Positions 9,310 to 18,405 of a DNA stretch of 64,000 nucleotides are shown here, piece by piece. The position numbers were made by a program, and so were the translations under genes. Numbering within the stretch: position 1 is the first letter of the stretch; each line of letters opens with the position of its first letter. The stretch lies in NCBI GenBank assembly GCA_943331295.2, contig CALQLA020000008.1, forward strand, positions 62,001 through 126,000, written 5' to 3'. Under the pieces are notes generated by a model. The model made no database searches, was not told where the DNA came from, and saw nothing but the letters and a program-made list of their open reading frames with translations. The stretch is from Bordetella parapertussis. Its GTDB lineage: Bacteria; Pseudomonadota; Gammaproteobacteria; Burkholderiales; Casimicrobiaceae.

Positions 9310-9567
9310 ATGATCGAAACCCTGAACTACCTCAAGAAATACGGTCAACGCTTCGATTACGAACTCGCGCGGGATCGTGGCATCCGGATCGAGGTCGCCC
9401 GCCAGCAGCTTGCCCAGCTGGCCGAGCGGCGCGAGATCGTGATGTGCAAGGTCACCCGCTACGACGACGGCGCGCCCGTCGACGGTTGGCTGTGCCGGAT
9501 TTCGGGCTACTCGCCGCCGCCGGCACCCGGCCGCAAGGCCAAGGGCTCCGTGGCGCCGTCGGCGTAG
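9310..9567 (+). CDS. Small winged-helix-like protein of unknown function
   Basis: This 85-residue protein starts MIETLNYLKKYGQRFDYEL, then LARDRGIRIEVARQQLAQLA and ERREIVMCKVTRYDDG. The pattern of a helix, a short turn, a second helix with regularly spaced Gln/Leu residues and a two-strand wing (IVMCKVTRY...GWLCRISGY) resembles a minimal winged helix of the kind used in small regulators. I do not recognise a named family. The ATG at 9310 is chosen because GAGGTGAG precedes it; the in-frame ATG at 9253 would add an unlikely Cys/Arg-rich leader. The tail is Pro/Ala-rich and probably disordered. It may share a transcript with the next gene 42 bases downstream. Confidence 0.7.
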   Translation: MIETLNYLKKYGQRFDYELARDRGIRIEVARQQLAQLAERREIVMCKVTRYDDGAPVDGWLCRISGYSPPPAPGRKAKGSVAPSA

Positions 9568-9609
9568 ACGCGCGCCCCGAGCACCGACCGCGCGAGCACC
9601 CGCACCCCG

Positions 9610-10086
9610 ATGGCTTTTTCGTACCGATGCGCGATCTCCGGGCAGTCGATCCCGGCCTACAGCGTCGAGCCGACTGAAATCGTCGTGGTGCTGCCCGATC
9701 CGCCGGGCGGCACGATGCGCGGTTTCTGGGACGGCTACGGCCACATCCTGCCGCCGGGCGTCGACACGATGCAGGCGGCGCAGGACATCCAGCGCTACAG
9801 CTCCCCCGAGTTCCACCTGCAGCGCCGATTGACCCAGCTGCTGGGCAGCGACGACCCGGCCGTCGTCGAGCCGGCGGTCAGGATGGTCAAGGCCAAGTAC
9901 TACGAGCCCGGCAAGCACACGTTCGCGGCGCTTGCTGCCTCCCTGCCGTGCCCGGAGAAGGGGATGTTCTACAAGCAGATCGGCAGCTGGAACGAGCCGG
10001 CGCACCGGGTGCCGCGGCCGAAGAAGCCGCCGGCCGGCCCGGGCCAGGCGGCTGCCGCCGGCGACGACGAACCCGTGCCGCAGTGA
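9610..10086 (+). CDS. Conserved-looking hypothetical protein
   Basis: This 158-residue soluble protein has no signal peptide or membrane segment. It begins MAFSYRCAISGQSI, contains a Pro/Gly loop (LPDPPGGTMRGFWDGYGH), a helical middle and a Pro/Ala-rich disordered tail. I do not recognise a family. The start has no clear ribosome-binding site, so it may be translated from the message of the small gene ending 42 bases upstream. It is convergent with the metallophosphoesterase gene, with a 70-base gap. Confidence 0.6.
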   Translation: MAFSYRCAISGQSIPAYSVEPTEIVVVLPDPPGGTMRGFWDGYGHILPPGVDTMQAAQDIQRYSSPEFHLQRRLTQLLGSDDPAVVEPAVRMVKAKYYEPGKHTFAALAASLPCPEKGMFYKQIGSWNEPAHRVPRPKKPPAGPGQAAAAGDDEPVPQ

Positions 10087-10156
10087 CGGCGGCATCGCCG
10101 CCACCCGCAACGGCGTCGCGACTGCCGGTTCGGAACAGCGTTGCCGTCCGCCATGG

Positions 10157-11893
10157 TCACAGCACCTTGCCCCAGCCGGCAACGACCTCCCGCATGCGCG
10201 GCGTCAATTGCTTGATCAACTCGGCGTTGTACGCGTGGGATGTGCCATCCGTGATGCTCTGCGTGGTGGCGTTGAAGATGCGTGACGCGCCGACTGCATA
10301 GGCGCGCGAATTCGCCGCCGGGGAGCCGGGCGAGACAGCCGGATCGACGTCGGTGGCGACGATCGAGATCGTGTTGTCGGCGTTGCGGAGAATGTCGAAG
10401 ATCCGGAAGTGCTGCGGGAAGTCGCGCAGCGACGCCGTCTCCACTTCCCAGAAGCTCCGCTCCGGCTGGTCGCCGGGATCGTCGGCGTTGAACGGCTGCG
10501 GGCTGACCACGTTGACGTGACGGTGCCCTGACATCCACAGCAGCAGATTGGGGAACCCGTGGAGGATGCCCAGCAGCTGCTGGTCGGTCACCACGCTGGG
10601 CGGCGCGAACACGGCGGCGTTCCCCGAGCCGGGGTCCAGCGTCAGCTGCGGATTCACCGGGATGTGCGCGGCGATGATCATCAGCTTGTCGTTGCGCTGG
10701 CCTTCCGCGAGCTCGGCGACCAGCCAGTCGAGCCGCTTCGGGTCGAGGCAGCCCCGCGCGAACTGCGTGCTGTCGGCCGTCTTCATCGTGTCGTCGAGCA
10801 CGATCACCTTGAGCGGGAGGCCCGCCTTCGGCTGGAAGCTGTAGCAGGCGAAGTCGCGGTCGAGATTGTCCTGCGTGAAGCCGTGGCCCGCGGGCGCGCT
10901 GCTGGTGGTGAAGAATTCGCGCATCCAGTTGGCGGTGCAGGAGGTGGGAGACACGAGGGAATGGCGATCGGGATCGGCCGCGACCTGCGGCGCGGACGCC
11001 CACTTGTCGTCCGGCCCGCTCTTGATCACCAGCCCCAGCTCCGTGGTCCCATCGACCACGCCGACGTAATACCCGGTTCCGTTGATGCCGGCGCTCCCCG
11101 AGGACATGTCCATCACGCTCGTGCCGACGTGCGCCGCCAGTGTCTTGGCGTTCTCGTATTCCGAGCCCTTCCAGAACTGGTCGTGGTTGCCGACGACCGC
11201 ATACCAGGGAATGTCCCTGCTGAGGCCCGCGGCCTTGAACGGCCGCTGATAGCCGACGCTGCCCGCCCCGAGATGATCGCCCGAGCTCGGGATGATCACC
11301 TTGCCGTCCATCACGTCGATGAACCAGCGCAGCTCGTTGTATTGCGTGTTGTCGGCGTCGTCGCCGAGGGAAATGCCGAAATCGAGCGGACTCCTCCGGT
11401 GCAGCGCATTGATCGTCTGGACGGCGGCGTCGAGCACCTGCGGCCCCGAGATCACGACCGGCGAGTACGCGGAGCCATCGTTCGACGGGGCGCCCCACGG
11501 CGCGCTCCAGCCGAACCAGAGCGGCTGCGCCGGGGATTCCTTGTCGGTGATGTGGACGTCGGAGACCGTGAAATAGGTCAGGAGGCGCGCGACGTTCGGC
11601 GCGCCCGTGTACCCGGGGGCAAGGTTCTGCAGCTTGAGGTGCGGGAGGCCCGGCTGGAACTGCCAGGCGTTGTAGCCATATTTCGAGTAAGGCAGCTCGT
11701 TCGCGTTGAGGGGCGGCGTGGTCGCAGCCAGCGCCACCGGGCAGACCTGCCGCTCCGCCGTCGTGCAGACGTCGCCGGCAATGGGCCACTCGACCACCTC
11801 CGGGACGCCGTCCCCGCCGCCACCGCAGGCGGTGAATTGACCGGCCGACGCCGCGAGCGCGGCGTGCTTCAGGAAATCGCGACGGGTGACCAT
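10157..11893 (-). CDS. Tat-signal metallophosphoesterase, TIGR03768-like
   Basis: This 578-residue protein opens with a twin-arginine motif (RRDFLKHAALAAS) and then QFTACGGGGDG, a possible lipobox, so it is likely exported folded and perhaps anchored as a lipoprotein. Calcineurin-type metal motifs are in order: FTVSDVHITD (Asp/His), LGDDADNTQYNE, VVGNHDQFWKG and, later, AAHIPVN and WMSGHRHVNV. This matches the bacterial family TIGR03768, whose substrate is not known. ATG at 11893 follows GGAGG. It is a single-gene unit; a 227-base gap separates it from the H1-like gene upstream, in which I see no gene. Confidence 0.88.
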   Translation of the reverse strand: MVTRRDFLKHAALAASAGQFTACGGGGDGVPEVVEWPIAGDVCTTAERQVCPVALAATTPPLNANELPYSKYGYNAWQFQPGLPHLKLQNLAPGYTGAPNVARLLTYFTVSDVHITDKESPAQPLWFGWSAPWGAPSNDGSAYSPVVISGPQVLDAAVQTINALHRRSPLDFGISLGDDADNTQYNELRWFIDVMDGKVIIPSSGDHLGAGSVGYQRPFKAAGLSRDIPWYAVVGNHDQFWKGSEYENAKTLAAHVGTSVMDMSSGSAGINGTGYYVGVVDGTTELGLVIKSGPDDKWASAPQVAADPDRHSLVSPTSCTANWMREFFTTSSAPAGHGFTQDNLDRDFACYSFQPKAGLPLKVIVLDDTMKTADSTQFARGCLDPKRLDWLVAELAEGQRNDKLMIIAAHIPVNPQLTLDPGSGNAAVFAPPSVVTDQQLLGILHGFPNLLLWMSGHRHVNVVSPQPFNADDPGDQPERSFWEVETASLRDFPQHFRIFDILRNADNTISIVATDVDPAVSPGSPAANSRAYAVGASRIFNATTQSITDGTSHAYNAELIKQLTPRMREVVAGWGKVL

Positions 11894-12120
11894 GATCGAG
11901 CCTCCTGCGCCAGGTTGGCTCCTCGCTGACCGGCAGCGTGGCGTTGCGTCCAGTCATTGAGCACCCCGCCCTTCGCGCGGCACTTGTGCGAGATCAAGCT
12001 CGCATCGTCGCCCGCGTTCGCCCCCGTATCCGGACGGGGGCGACGGGGCGGCCGCCGCAGGGCGCGAGGTCGCGCCGCTCGGACCGTCCGCCCCCGCTCG
12101 ATCGACGGGGCCGGAAGGAA

Positions 12121-12768
12121 CTACTTCTTCGCCGCCCGCTTCGCCGGCGCCTTCACCGCCTTCTTCGCCGGCACCTTCGCCACCTTCTTCGCCGGCGCCT
12201 TGACCGCCGTCTTCGCCGGCGACTTCGCGCGATTCCGCACCGCCGAACCGGCCTTCTCCACGGCGTTCCTGACGGTCGCCATCGCCCGCGTCAGCACCGA
12301 CTTGACGGCGGACGCGCGTCCGGCCGCCGTCTTCGCCGCGCCGGTCTTGCGTGCCGGTGCCGCCTTCTTCGGCGCCATGGCACGCTCGACCTTGCCGGCC
12401 GCTTTCTGCGCGCCGGCCGCGGCCGATCGCGCGCCCCGGGCCACGGCACGCTTCGCCTTGCCGAGCGTCTTCTCCGCGCCGGCCTGCACCGCCCTGGTCT
12501 TGCGTGTCACGGTGCGCTTTGCCTTGCGCAGCGCGACTTCCGCGTCGGCCTGGGCTGCCTTCGCCGTGCGTGCGACCGTCGCCGCGCCGGCGCGCGCCTT
12601 CGCCTCGACCGCGGTCGTCGCCTTCTCGACCTCGTGCATCGCGCCGGCAGCGGCATCCCCTGCCGTCTGCACGAGCGACGTCCCTGCTTCCTGTGTCTTC
12701 TCGGCTGCGGTTTCGACTGCGTCGCCGATCCTCGTCAACAGACTCTTGTCGCCGCTCACGTCCGTCAT
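12121..12768 (-). CDS. Histone H1-like Ala/Lys-rich DNA-binding protein
   Basis: This 215-residue protein is composed almost only of Ala, Lys, Arg, Val and Thr after an acidic N-terminus (MTDVSGDKSLLTRIGDAVET). The C-terminus is a chain of PAKKA/PAKKV pentapeptide-like units ending KAPAKRAAKK, the hallmark of bacterial H1-like nucleoid proteins (HctB/AlgP/BpH1 type). These bind DNA non-specifically and condense it. The middle carries long amphipathic Ala-rich helices. ATG at 12768 follows CAGGAG. The tandem units make length variation between strains likely. Membrane or enzyme function is not suggested by anything in the sequence. Confidence 0.85.
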   Translation of the reverse strand: MTDVSGDKSLLTRIGDAVETAAEKTQEAGTSLVQTAGDAAAGAMHEVEKATTAVEAKARAGAATVARTAKAAQADAEVALRKAKRTVTRKTRAVQAGAEKTLGKAKRAVARGARSAAAGAQKAAGKVERAMAPKKAAPARKTGAAKTAAGRASAVKSVLTRAMATVRNAVEKAGSAVRNRAKSPAKTAVKAPAKKVAKVPAKKAVKAPAKRAAKK

Positions 12769-13177
12769 CTTCGAAACTCCTGTCCGTTAATGAATGCGAA
12801 CACACCGCGCCGCCGTCTTTTTCCGGCCGGCGGTGATCGCCTCCCGCCTGCGCATCGGGGTCCGACCCCATCACGTTAGCAACGAACGCTGCTCTCCACC
12901 TTGCGTTCGCTCAAGCTGTTGCACGTCGGCCCAAGCCACGGTTTCCGCCGCGCTCGACCCGGTGACGCGGCGGCGCATCGCTGCCCCCACCTCGCCGCGG
13001 GAGCGACGGTCCGCGCCGGGAGCCGTTGGGCACCGCCGGTGCTCTCGTCGGTCACCGTCCATTCGACGGGTTGGCTCGAGGGACTTGTCCTGTAGACTGT
13101 GCGGCGCGAGACGTCCAGTCGGCACCCGTCGCCTGCCTTGGCGCAAAGGCGGCCTTCCCTACAGAGAACCAGCCACG
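12769..13177. other. Divergent intergenic region, no gene seen
   Basis: This 409-base gap lies between the H1-like gene (minus) and the GLUG-repeat gene (plus) and should hold both promoters. Short open frames here overlap in several registers but lack ribosome-binding sites and recognisable sequence. I see no convincing sigma-70 boxes, repeat or RNA gene. Confidence 0.5.
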
Positions 13178-15874
13178 ATGAACGCTCTCGGTCCATGCGC
13201 GGTATCCAAGCTTGTCCCAAGCAACCGGCATCCCGCCGCTCGACGCCGCCGGGCGCCGCTGGCTGCGCTGAGGGCCTGGCTGGCGCTGCTGGCGGTCTTC
13301 CTGCTTGCGGGAAACGCATTCGCCGAAACCACGGCCGCGACGCAGTACGCAGGCGGCAACGGCAGCCCGGGCAATCCTTGGCAGATCGCCACGCTGGCGC
13401 AGTTGCGCCTGTTCATGGAAACCGCGCCGGCTTCGTGGCCCGACGATGCCAACTTCATACTGACGGCGTCGATCGACGCCGCGGACACCGCCACCTGGCT
13501 TTCCAACGCGGGGTGGCTGCCGGTGGACATTACCTTCGTCGATCGTTTCGACGGCAATGGCTTCAACATCTCGAACCTGCATGTCAACCGACCCTCGACG
13601 GACAACGTCGGGTTTTTCGGACAGGCCGGCTCCGCTTGCTGCCAGCAGTTGGTGAACATCAAGATCGTCGGCGGATCGATCGTGGGTCGCGACTACGTCG
13701 GTGGGCTGTTGGGCAAATCCGGCGTGTACACGACAATCTCGACCAGCAGTTCGACGGCCCAGATCACGGGGCGGGCGTCGGTCGGCGGACTGGTCGGGTA
13801 CCAGGACCGCGGCACCATCGAATCCAGCAGTTCGCAGGGCACGGTCACCGGGACCGATGCCGTCGGCGGCCTCGTCGGCACGCTCGCCGGCGGCACGATC
13901 ACGTCGGGCTCTGCCACGGGCCCCGTCTCCGGGAACTGGCAGATCGGGGGCCTGGTCGGCGCGCGATTCAGGGGAAGCGGCAGTGGGGTGGTGACAACGA
14001 GCCTGGCGGAGGGCGCCGTCACCGGAAACGACGCGGTCGGCGGCCTGATTGGCTACAACGACGGCAAGGTCACGTTCAGCAGCGCGTCCGGCAGCGTGAC
14101 CGGCAGCGACGTCGCCCCCTCCTCCCCTGGAATAGCGATGGTGGGCGGACTGATCGGCCGCGCTGACACAAACTCCATTGTCGAGGACTCCTCGGCGTCG
14201 GGCGACGTGTCGGGCAAGCTCAAGAACATCGGGGGTCTGGTCGGCGGAAACTATGGTCGCGTCACGAGAGGTTCGACACCCGCCGGCCAGAAGGTCACCG
14301 GAATCGGGTCCGGCTCCGGCTTTGCCGGCGGGCTGGTGGGGGGCAACCTGGGGGTGATTGCCTCGAGCAGCGCTGCGGGCACGGTCACGGTGGCGGGTAC
14401 CGTCGGCGCCGTTGGCGGGCTGGTCGGGTACCAGTCCTACAACGGCGTAGGGATCCAGTCGAGCTACGCGACGGGCGATGTAACGGCTGCCGGCGCCAAC
14501 CAGGTCGGGGGGCTGGTCGGGGCGCAAGCCACCTCCGGCGGAACCATCGCCGACAGCTACGCTCAGGGCCAGGTCTCGGGACTCGACAGCGTCGGCGGCC
14601 TGGTGGGGGAGCAGGGCGGCAGTTACGTCCAGCGCAGTCATGCGACGGGTGCCGTCTCCGGAGCAGTCGCCGTCGGCGGCCTCCTCGGGTTCAACGGCTT
14701 GGCCGGCAAAATCGAAACGACCTACGCCACCGGCACGGTCACCGGCACCGACGCCGTCGGCGGCCTGATCGGGCAGCATTACGGTCGCGTGACCGCGAGC
14801 TACGCGACGCAAGGAAGCGTCCACGGCAACAAGCCAGCACCGCCGACCGACGGCGGGCGATGGGTCGGCGGCCTTGTCGGCATCAACGGGGGAGCGATCT
14901 CGTCGAGCTATGCGGCCAACGACGTGACCGGCAACTCGTATGTCGGCGGCCTGGTAGGCAAGAACAGCGCCAGCGGCGACAACAACACCTCGAATTGCTT
15001 CGCGAAAGGCGCGGTGACGGGAGTCAACTACGTCGGAGGCCTTGTCGGGCAAAACGACTCCGGCAGCAACATCGCCACGTGCTATGCGTCGGGCACGGTC
15101 GCGGCGACGCAAGCCAGTCCGGCCCCGAGCGTCGGCGGCCTCATCGGCGACAACGGGTCCTCCTTCAATTCCAACCTCTACTGGAACAAGGATACGGCGG
15201 GGCTCGTGGGTGTCGGCGGCTTCTTGAGCACCGCCTTTGCCACGGGCCTGACGTCGGCCCAGATGCTGCACCAGGCCTCGTTCACGGGCTTCGCCTTCCC
15301 GCCGTGGGCAATCGTGGAAGGCGTGACCCAACCCTACCTGAACTGGATGGTCGCCGCCCCGACGATCTCGGGTGCAGCGTCGCGCAAGACTCACGCCGGT
15401 GCGGGCACTTTCAACCTGTCGCTGGCGCTGACGCCGGCCAGTCCGACGACCGAACCACGGCAGGGCCCGGCGGCAACGGTGGTGTTCACGTTCGACAAGC
15501 TCGTCAACGCCGCCACGGTGACCGTGACCAGCGGCGTCGCCACGGCGGCGGCGCCAACATTCAGCGGCTCCGAGGTGATCGTGGGCCTCACCGCCGTCGC
15601 CGACTCGCAATATGTGACCATCGCGCTGACCAACGTTTCCTCCACCGATGGCGGCGCCGGAGGCAGCGCGTCGGTGCGGATCGGGTTCCTCGCGGGGGAC
15701 GTGGACGGGAACCGGATCGTCACCCTCGCCGACGTGCTGTCGGTGAATGCCACCCTGGGGCAACCCACGACCTTGGCGAACTTCCTGCGCGACGTGAACC
15801 TGAGCGGCACGGTGACGATGGCGGACAGGCTGATGGTCAACGCCAACCTGACGCAGTTCCTGCCGGCGCCCTGA
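13178..15874 (+). CDS. Exported GLUG-repeat protein with C-terminal dockerin-like domain
   Basis: This 898-residue protein has a basic N-terminus and signal peptide (WLALLAVFLLAGNAFA). It has a lead-in domain (GGNGSPGNPWQIATLAQLRL), then about 17 repeats of roughly 30-60 residues built on VGGLVG/VGGLIG followed by a variable turn and SSYATG-like strand, the GLUG pattern of right-handed beta-helix surface proteins. After residue 730 comes a beta-sandwich segment, and then GDVDGNRIVTLADVLSVN and RDVNLSGTVTMADRLMVN. These are two EF-hand-like calcium loops of a type I dockerin. ATG at 13178 is chosen because the signal peptide begins soon after; the frame is open upstream to 12794. It is probably a secreted or surface adhesin/polysaccharide-associated protein. 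No secretion partner is adjacent. Confidence 0.85.
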   Translation: MNALGPCAVSKLVPSNRHPAARRRRAPLAALRAWLALLAVFLLAGNAFAETTAATQYAGGNGSPGNPWQIATLAQLRLFMETAPASWPDDANFILTASIDAADTATWLSNAGWLPVDITFVDRFDGNGFNISNLHVNRPSTDNVGFFGQAGSACCQQLVNIKIVGGSIVGRDYVGGLLGKSGVYTTISTSSSTAQITGRASVGGLVGYQDRGTIESSSSQGTVTGTDAVGGLVGTLAGGTITSGSATGPVSGNWQIGGLVGARFRGSGSGVVTTSLAEGAVTGNDAVGGLIGYNDGKVTFSSASGSVTGSDVAPSSPGIAMVGGLIGRADTNSIVEDSSASGDVSGKLKNIGGLVGGNYGRVTRGSTPAGQKVTGIGSGSGFAGGLVGGNLGVIASSSAAGTVTVAGTVGAVGGLVGYQSYNGVGIQSSYATGDVTAAGANQVGGLVGAQATSGGTIADSYAQGQVSGLDSVGGLVGEQGGSYVQRSHATGAVSGAVAVGGLLGFNGLAGKIETTYATGTVTGTDAVGGLIGQHYGRVTASYATQGSVHGNKPAPPTDGGRWVGGLVGINGGAISSSYAANDVTGNSYVGGLVGKNSASGDNNTSNCFAKGAVTGVNYVGGLVGQNDSGSNIATCYASGTVAATQASPAPSVGGLIGDNGSSFNSNLYWNKDTAGLVGVGGFLSTAFATGLTSAQMLHQASFTGFAFPPWAIVEGVTQPYLNWMVAAPTISGAASRKTHAGAGTFNLSLALTPASPTTEPRQGPAATVVFTFDKLVNAATVTVTSGVATAAAPTFSGSEVIVGLTAVADSQYVTIALTNVSSTDGGAGGSASVRIGFLAGDVDGNRIVTLADVLSVNATLGQPTTLANFLRDVNLSGTVTMADRLMVNANLTQFLPAP

Positions 15875-16040
15875 ACGGGCTCCCGATACGTCGCGTGCGC
15901 GGCGCATCGGGCTGTCCCGGGCACGGGAGTTTCAAGCCGGAAATCATGGCGACAAGCCACGTCCTGCCCGGCGATCCGTTCGCGGGCTGCCGCGCGGCGC
16001 CCGAGAAGCGCGGCCTGCCGCCCTTTCGCGTCGTCCCCTC

Positions 16041-16427
16041 TCAGCGCGCCCAGTTCCACGCCTCGCGGCTCGCCTCGATCAAGGCACGGGCATCGCGCAG
16101 GCTCTCGACGCGGCGAACCGCGCGCGCGTCGCCCGCCCAGATGCCCGTCGGCGAACGCACCTGCTCCAGCACCAGCGCCTCGATCCCGGACCACGCAGGA
16201 CGCCGCGGCGGCGAGAGTTCGACGAAGTAGCGCCGCGCGCTTGTGCCCATGTCCCACGCGATCGATCGCTGGCCCTCGACGGGCAGCGCGCGCGTCACGT
16301 CGAACAGCCGGCCCTGCGAGTCCAGGATCCGCCGCTCGACGAGGTTGAGGCTCGACGCTCCCGGAGTCGACGTGAGCGCCGCCTCGGAGTCGCGCCCGTC
16401 CAGCGACGACTGCCCGATGAACAGCAC
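16041..16427 (-). CDS. Lipoprotein-like hypothetical protein with disrupted 5' end
   Basis: From GTG at 16427 this reads a 128-residue soluble domain (FIGQSSLDGRDSEAAL..., EASREAWNWAR at the end). The same frame is open further upstream to 16505 and encodes VTLAGCKPETPLPKAPG. There LAGC is a textbook lipobox followed by a short linker, so the native protein was probably a lipoprotein starting before 16505. A TGA at 16506-16508 blocks the frame just where the signal peptide should be. Hydrophobic IRLLFVS lies immediately upstream in another frame. A small deletion near 16504 would explain this. Function is unknown. It is convergent with the GLUG-repeat gene. Confidence 0.5.
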   Translation of the reverse strand: MLFIGQSSLDGRDSEAALTSTPGASSLNLVERRILDSQGRLFDVTRALPVEGQRSIAWDMGTSARRYFVELSPPRRPAWSGIEALVLEQVRSPTGIWAGDARAVRRVESLRDARALIEASREAWNWAR

Positions 16428-16659
16428 CGGATAGCCGAGCGCGACGGAAACCCCCGGCGCCTTCGGCAGCGGTGTCTCCGGCTTGCAGCCCGCGAGCGTG
16501 ACAGCTCACGAACAGCAGCCTGATCGGTCAGGAGAAATGGCATGGGTGTTTCCGTCGTTACCGGTGCAAACCGCGGCACCTCGCGCCGCCGCGCCCCGCC
16601 CGCATGCGGCCGACCGGGCCGGCGCGAGCAGCCGCACGGCGAAACGTGCAAGAATATCG

Positions 16660-16671
16660 CCCCCCCCCCCC
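16660..16671 (+). repeat. Homopolymer run of 12 C
   Basis: Twelve consecutive C bases lie 53 bases before the ATG of the GFA-like gene and just after AAGAATATCG, which could be a -10-like element. Such tracts slip during replication and can change promoter spacing or leader length. No promoter has been shown here; sequencing error in the tract is also possible. Confidence 0.7.
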
Positions 16672-16723
16672 TGCCCGCCCGGGGACGCATGCTCGAGCTG
16701 TCCAATCCTGCAATGGAGTCATC

Positions 16724-17152
16724 ATGAGCGCCACGTACAAGGGAAGTTGCTTCTGCGGCAGCGTCGAACTGACCGTCACCGGCGAACCCGTCGCGGCGGG
16801 CTATTGCCACTGCGCCTCCTGCCGCAGCTGGGCGGCGGCACCGGTCAATGCGTTCAGCCTCTGGAAGCCCGCGGCGGTGACGATCACCAAAGGCGCGGAC
16901 AACATCGGCGTCTACCACAAGACCGAGCAGAGCTACCGCAAGTTCTGCAAGACCTGCGGCGGCCACCTGCTGACGGATCACCCGAAGTGGGATCTGACCG
17001 ACGTCTATGCCGCGACGATCCCCACCTATCGGCATGAGCCGAAGCTGCACGTCCACTACCAGGAGAGCGTCCTGCGCATCAAGGACGGGCTGCCGAAGAT
17101 GAAGGACGTGCCGAAGGAGATGGGCGGGTCGGGCGAGACGCTGCCGGAGTAG
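16724..17152 (+). CDS. GFA family (CENP-V/Gfa type) zinc protein
   Basis: This 142-residue protein carries the conserved Cys set of the glutathione-dependent formaldehyde-activating (GFA) fold: C9 and C11 in SCFCGSVEL, C28, C30 and C33 in YCHCASC, and C75/C78 in FCKTCGG. These bind two zinc ions, one structural and one in the catalytic pocket. Family members include S-hydroxymethylglutathione synthase, but most are of unknown substrate; nothing nearby points to formaldehyde oxidation. The ATG at 16724 follows GGAG; a longer in-frame start at 16604 adds a low-complexity leader and is rejected. A 12-C tract lies in the leader. Confidence 0.88.
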   Translation: MSATYKGSCFCGSVELTVTGEPVAAGYCHCASCRSWAAAPVNAFSLWKPAAVTITKGADNIGVYHKTEQSYRKFCKTCGGHLLTDHPKWDLTDVYAATIPTYRHEPKLHVHYQESVLRIKDGLPKMKDVPKEMGGSGETLPE

Positions 17153-17238
17153 CCGGCAGCGCGGGCAAGGCTTGCAGCGGCCCCGCCCACGTGCCGCGAC
17201 CCGGCAGCGCGTCGCGTGCGCCGCCGCCGCCCGAAACC

Positions 17239-18207
17239 TCAGTCGAGCTTGATGTTCGCCTTCCTCGCGATGACGCTCATGCGCTCGAGTTCGCCCATCA
17301 GGAACGCCTGAGTCTCGTCGGCCGACATGTTGTCGTACTCGAGTCCGTACTTCTGGTTGAACGCAGCGTGGTCCGGCCGGTTCAGGATGGCGACGACGGC
17401 CTTCGTGAGCTTCTCCATGGCGGGCCGCGACATGCCGGCCGGCGCCACCAGCGCGTACCACTCGATGAGGCTGAAGTCCTTGATGCCGGATGCCTCGGCC
17501 ACCGTGGGCAGTTCCGGCATGAAGCCGAAGCGCGTCGGGGTCGACACGGCCAGCGGTCGCACCTTGCCCGCATCCCAATGCGGCTTCCCCGAGCCGTAGG
17601 TCATGAACATCACGGGCACGCGGCCCGACAGCACGTCGGTGTAGGCGGGTGCCACGCCCTTGTAAGGGACGTGGATGATGTCGATCCCCGCCCCGAGCCG
17701 CAGGCTCTCGGTGGCGAAGTGCTGGCCGGTCGCATTGCCGCTGGTGGCGAACGCGAGTTCACCGGGATGCGCCTTCGCGTACGCGATGAGCTCGGCCACG
17801 CTCTTGACCGGCAGCGAGACGTGCACCGTCAGCACGCTCGCCGTCTTGCCGAACAGGACGAGACCGACCATGTCCTTGCGCGCGTCGTAGGGAAGCGCGG
17901 CGCCGGTCGCCGGCACGATCAGGTTCTGCAGCGTCATGACGCCGACGGTGTGGTTGTCGGTCGCCTTCGCGATCGCTTCCATCGCGATGATGCCGGCGCC
18001 GCCGGGCTTGTTCTCCACGACGATCGGCTGGCCCAGCGAGTCCTTGAGGATGGACTGCAGGTAGCGCGGAATGGCGTCGGCCACGCCGCCCGGCGGAAAG
18101 CCGACGATGACCCTGATCGGCTGCGTCGGCCAGGCCTGCGCATGCGCCGCGGCAGCGCACGCCACCGCGGCCAGGCCCAGCAATGCTGCGAGGCATCGTT
18201 TGAACAT
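17239..18207 (-). CDS. Bug/TctC-family periplasmic tripartite tricarboxylate receptor 1
   Basis: This 322-residue receptor has a signal peptide (MFKRCLAALLGLAAVACAAAAHAQA) and the TctC fold: WPTQPIRVIVGFPPGG, a PIVVENKPGGAG loop, the FATSGNATGQHF strand and HVPYKGVAPAYTDVLSG. Members bind carboxylates or other small acids for TTT transporters. In Burkholderiales most copies, like this one, are not next to tctA/tctB and may share a permease or act as sensors. Here the usual PDGYT motif is replaced by ATDNHT, so it is a divergent copy. It is divergent from the MocA-type oxidoreductase gene. Confidence 0.93.
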   Translation of the reverse strand: MFKRCLAALLGLAAVACAAAAHAQAWPTQPIRVIVGFPPGGVADAIPRYLQSILKDSLGQPIVVENKPGGAGIIAMEAIAKATDNHTVGVMTLQNLIVPATGAALPYDARKDMVGLVLFGKTASVLTVHVSLPVKSVAELIAYAKAHPGELAFATSGNATGQHFATESLRLGAGIDIIHVPYKGVAPAYTDVLSGRVPVMFMTYGSGKPHWDAGKVRPLAVSTPTRFGFMPELPTVAEASGIKDFSLIEWYALVAPAGMSRPAMEKLTKAVVAILNRPDHAAFNQKYGLEYDNMSADETQAFLMGELERMSVIARKANIKLD

Positions 18208-18405
18208 GCTTCCTCCTCCTGCCCTCGTGGAAACCGTACCGTCGTCCGCGCGCGGCGGAACCGTTCTGCCTGCACATTAGCAGCGCGGCAGCACAAAGAG
18301 AAGCCGGATATTTCGTGTCGTTTCGATAGGTTTATCCAATCTGTTCGGGCACGATTGGGTGCTATGCTCCGCGGCCTTGCCTGGATGCAACGAGGAGCGA
18401 CGACG

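Noticed and set aside
13178-15874. Repeated DNA segments suggesting a CRISPR or satellite
   Set aside because: The repeats are in frame and degenerate at the DNA level; they encode GLUG units. There are no uniform spacers.
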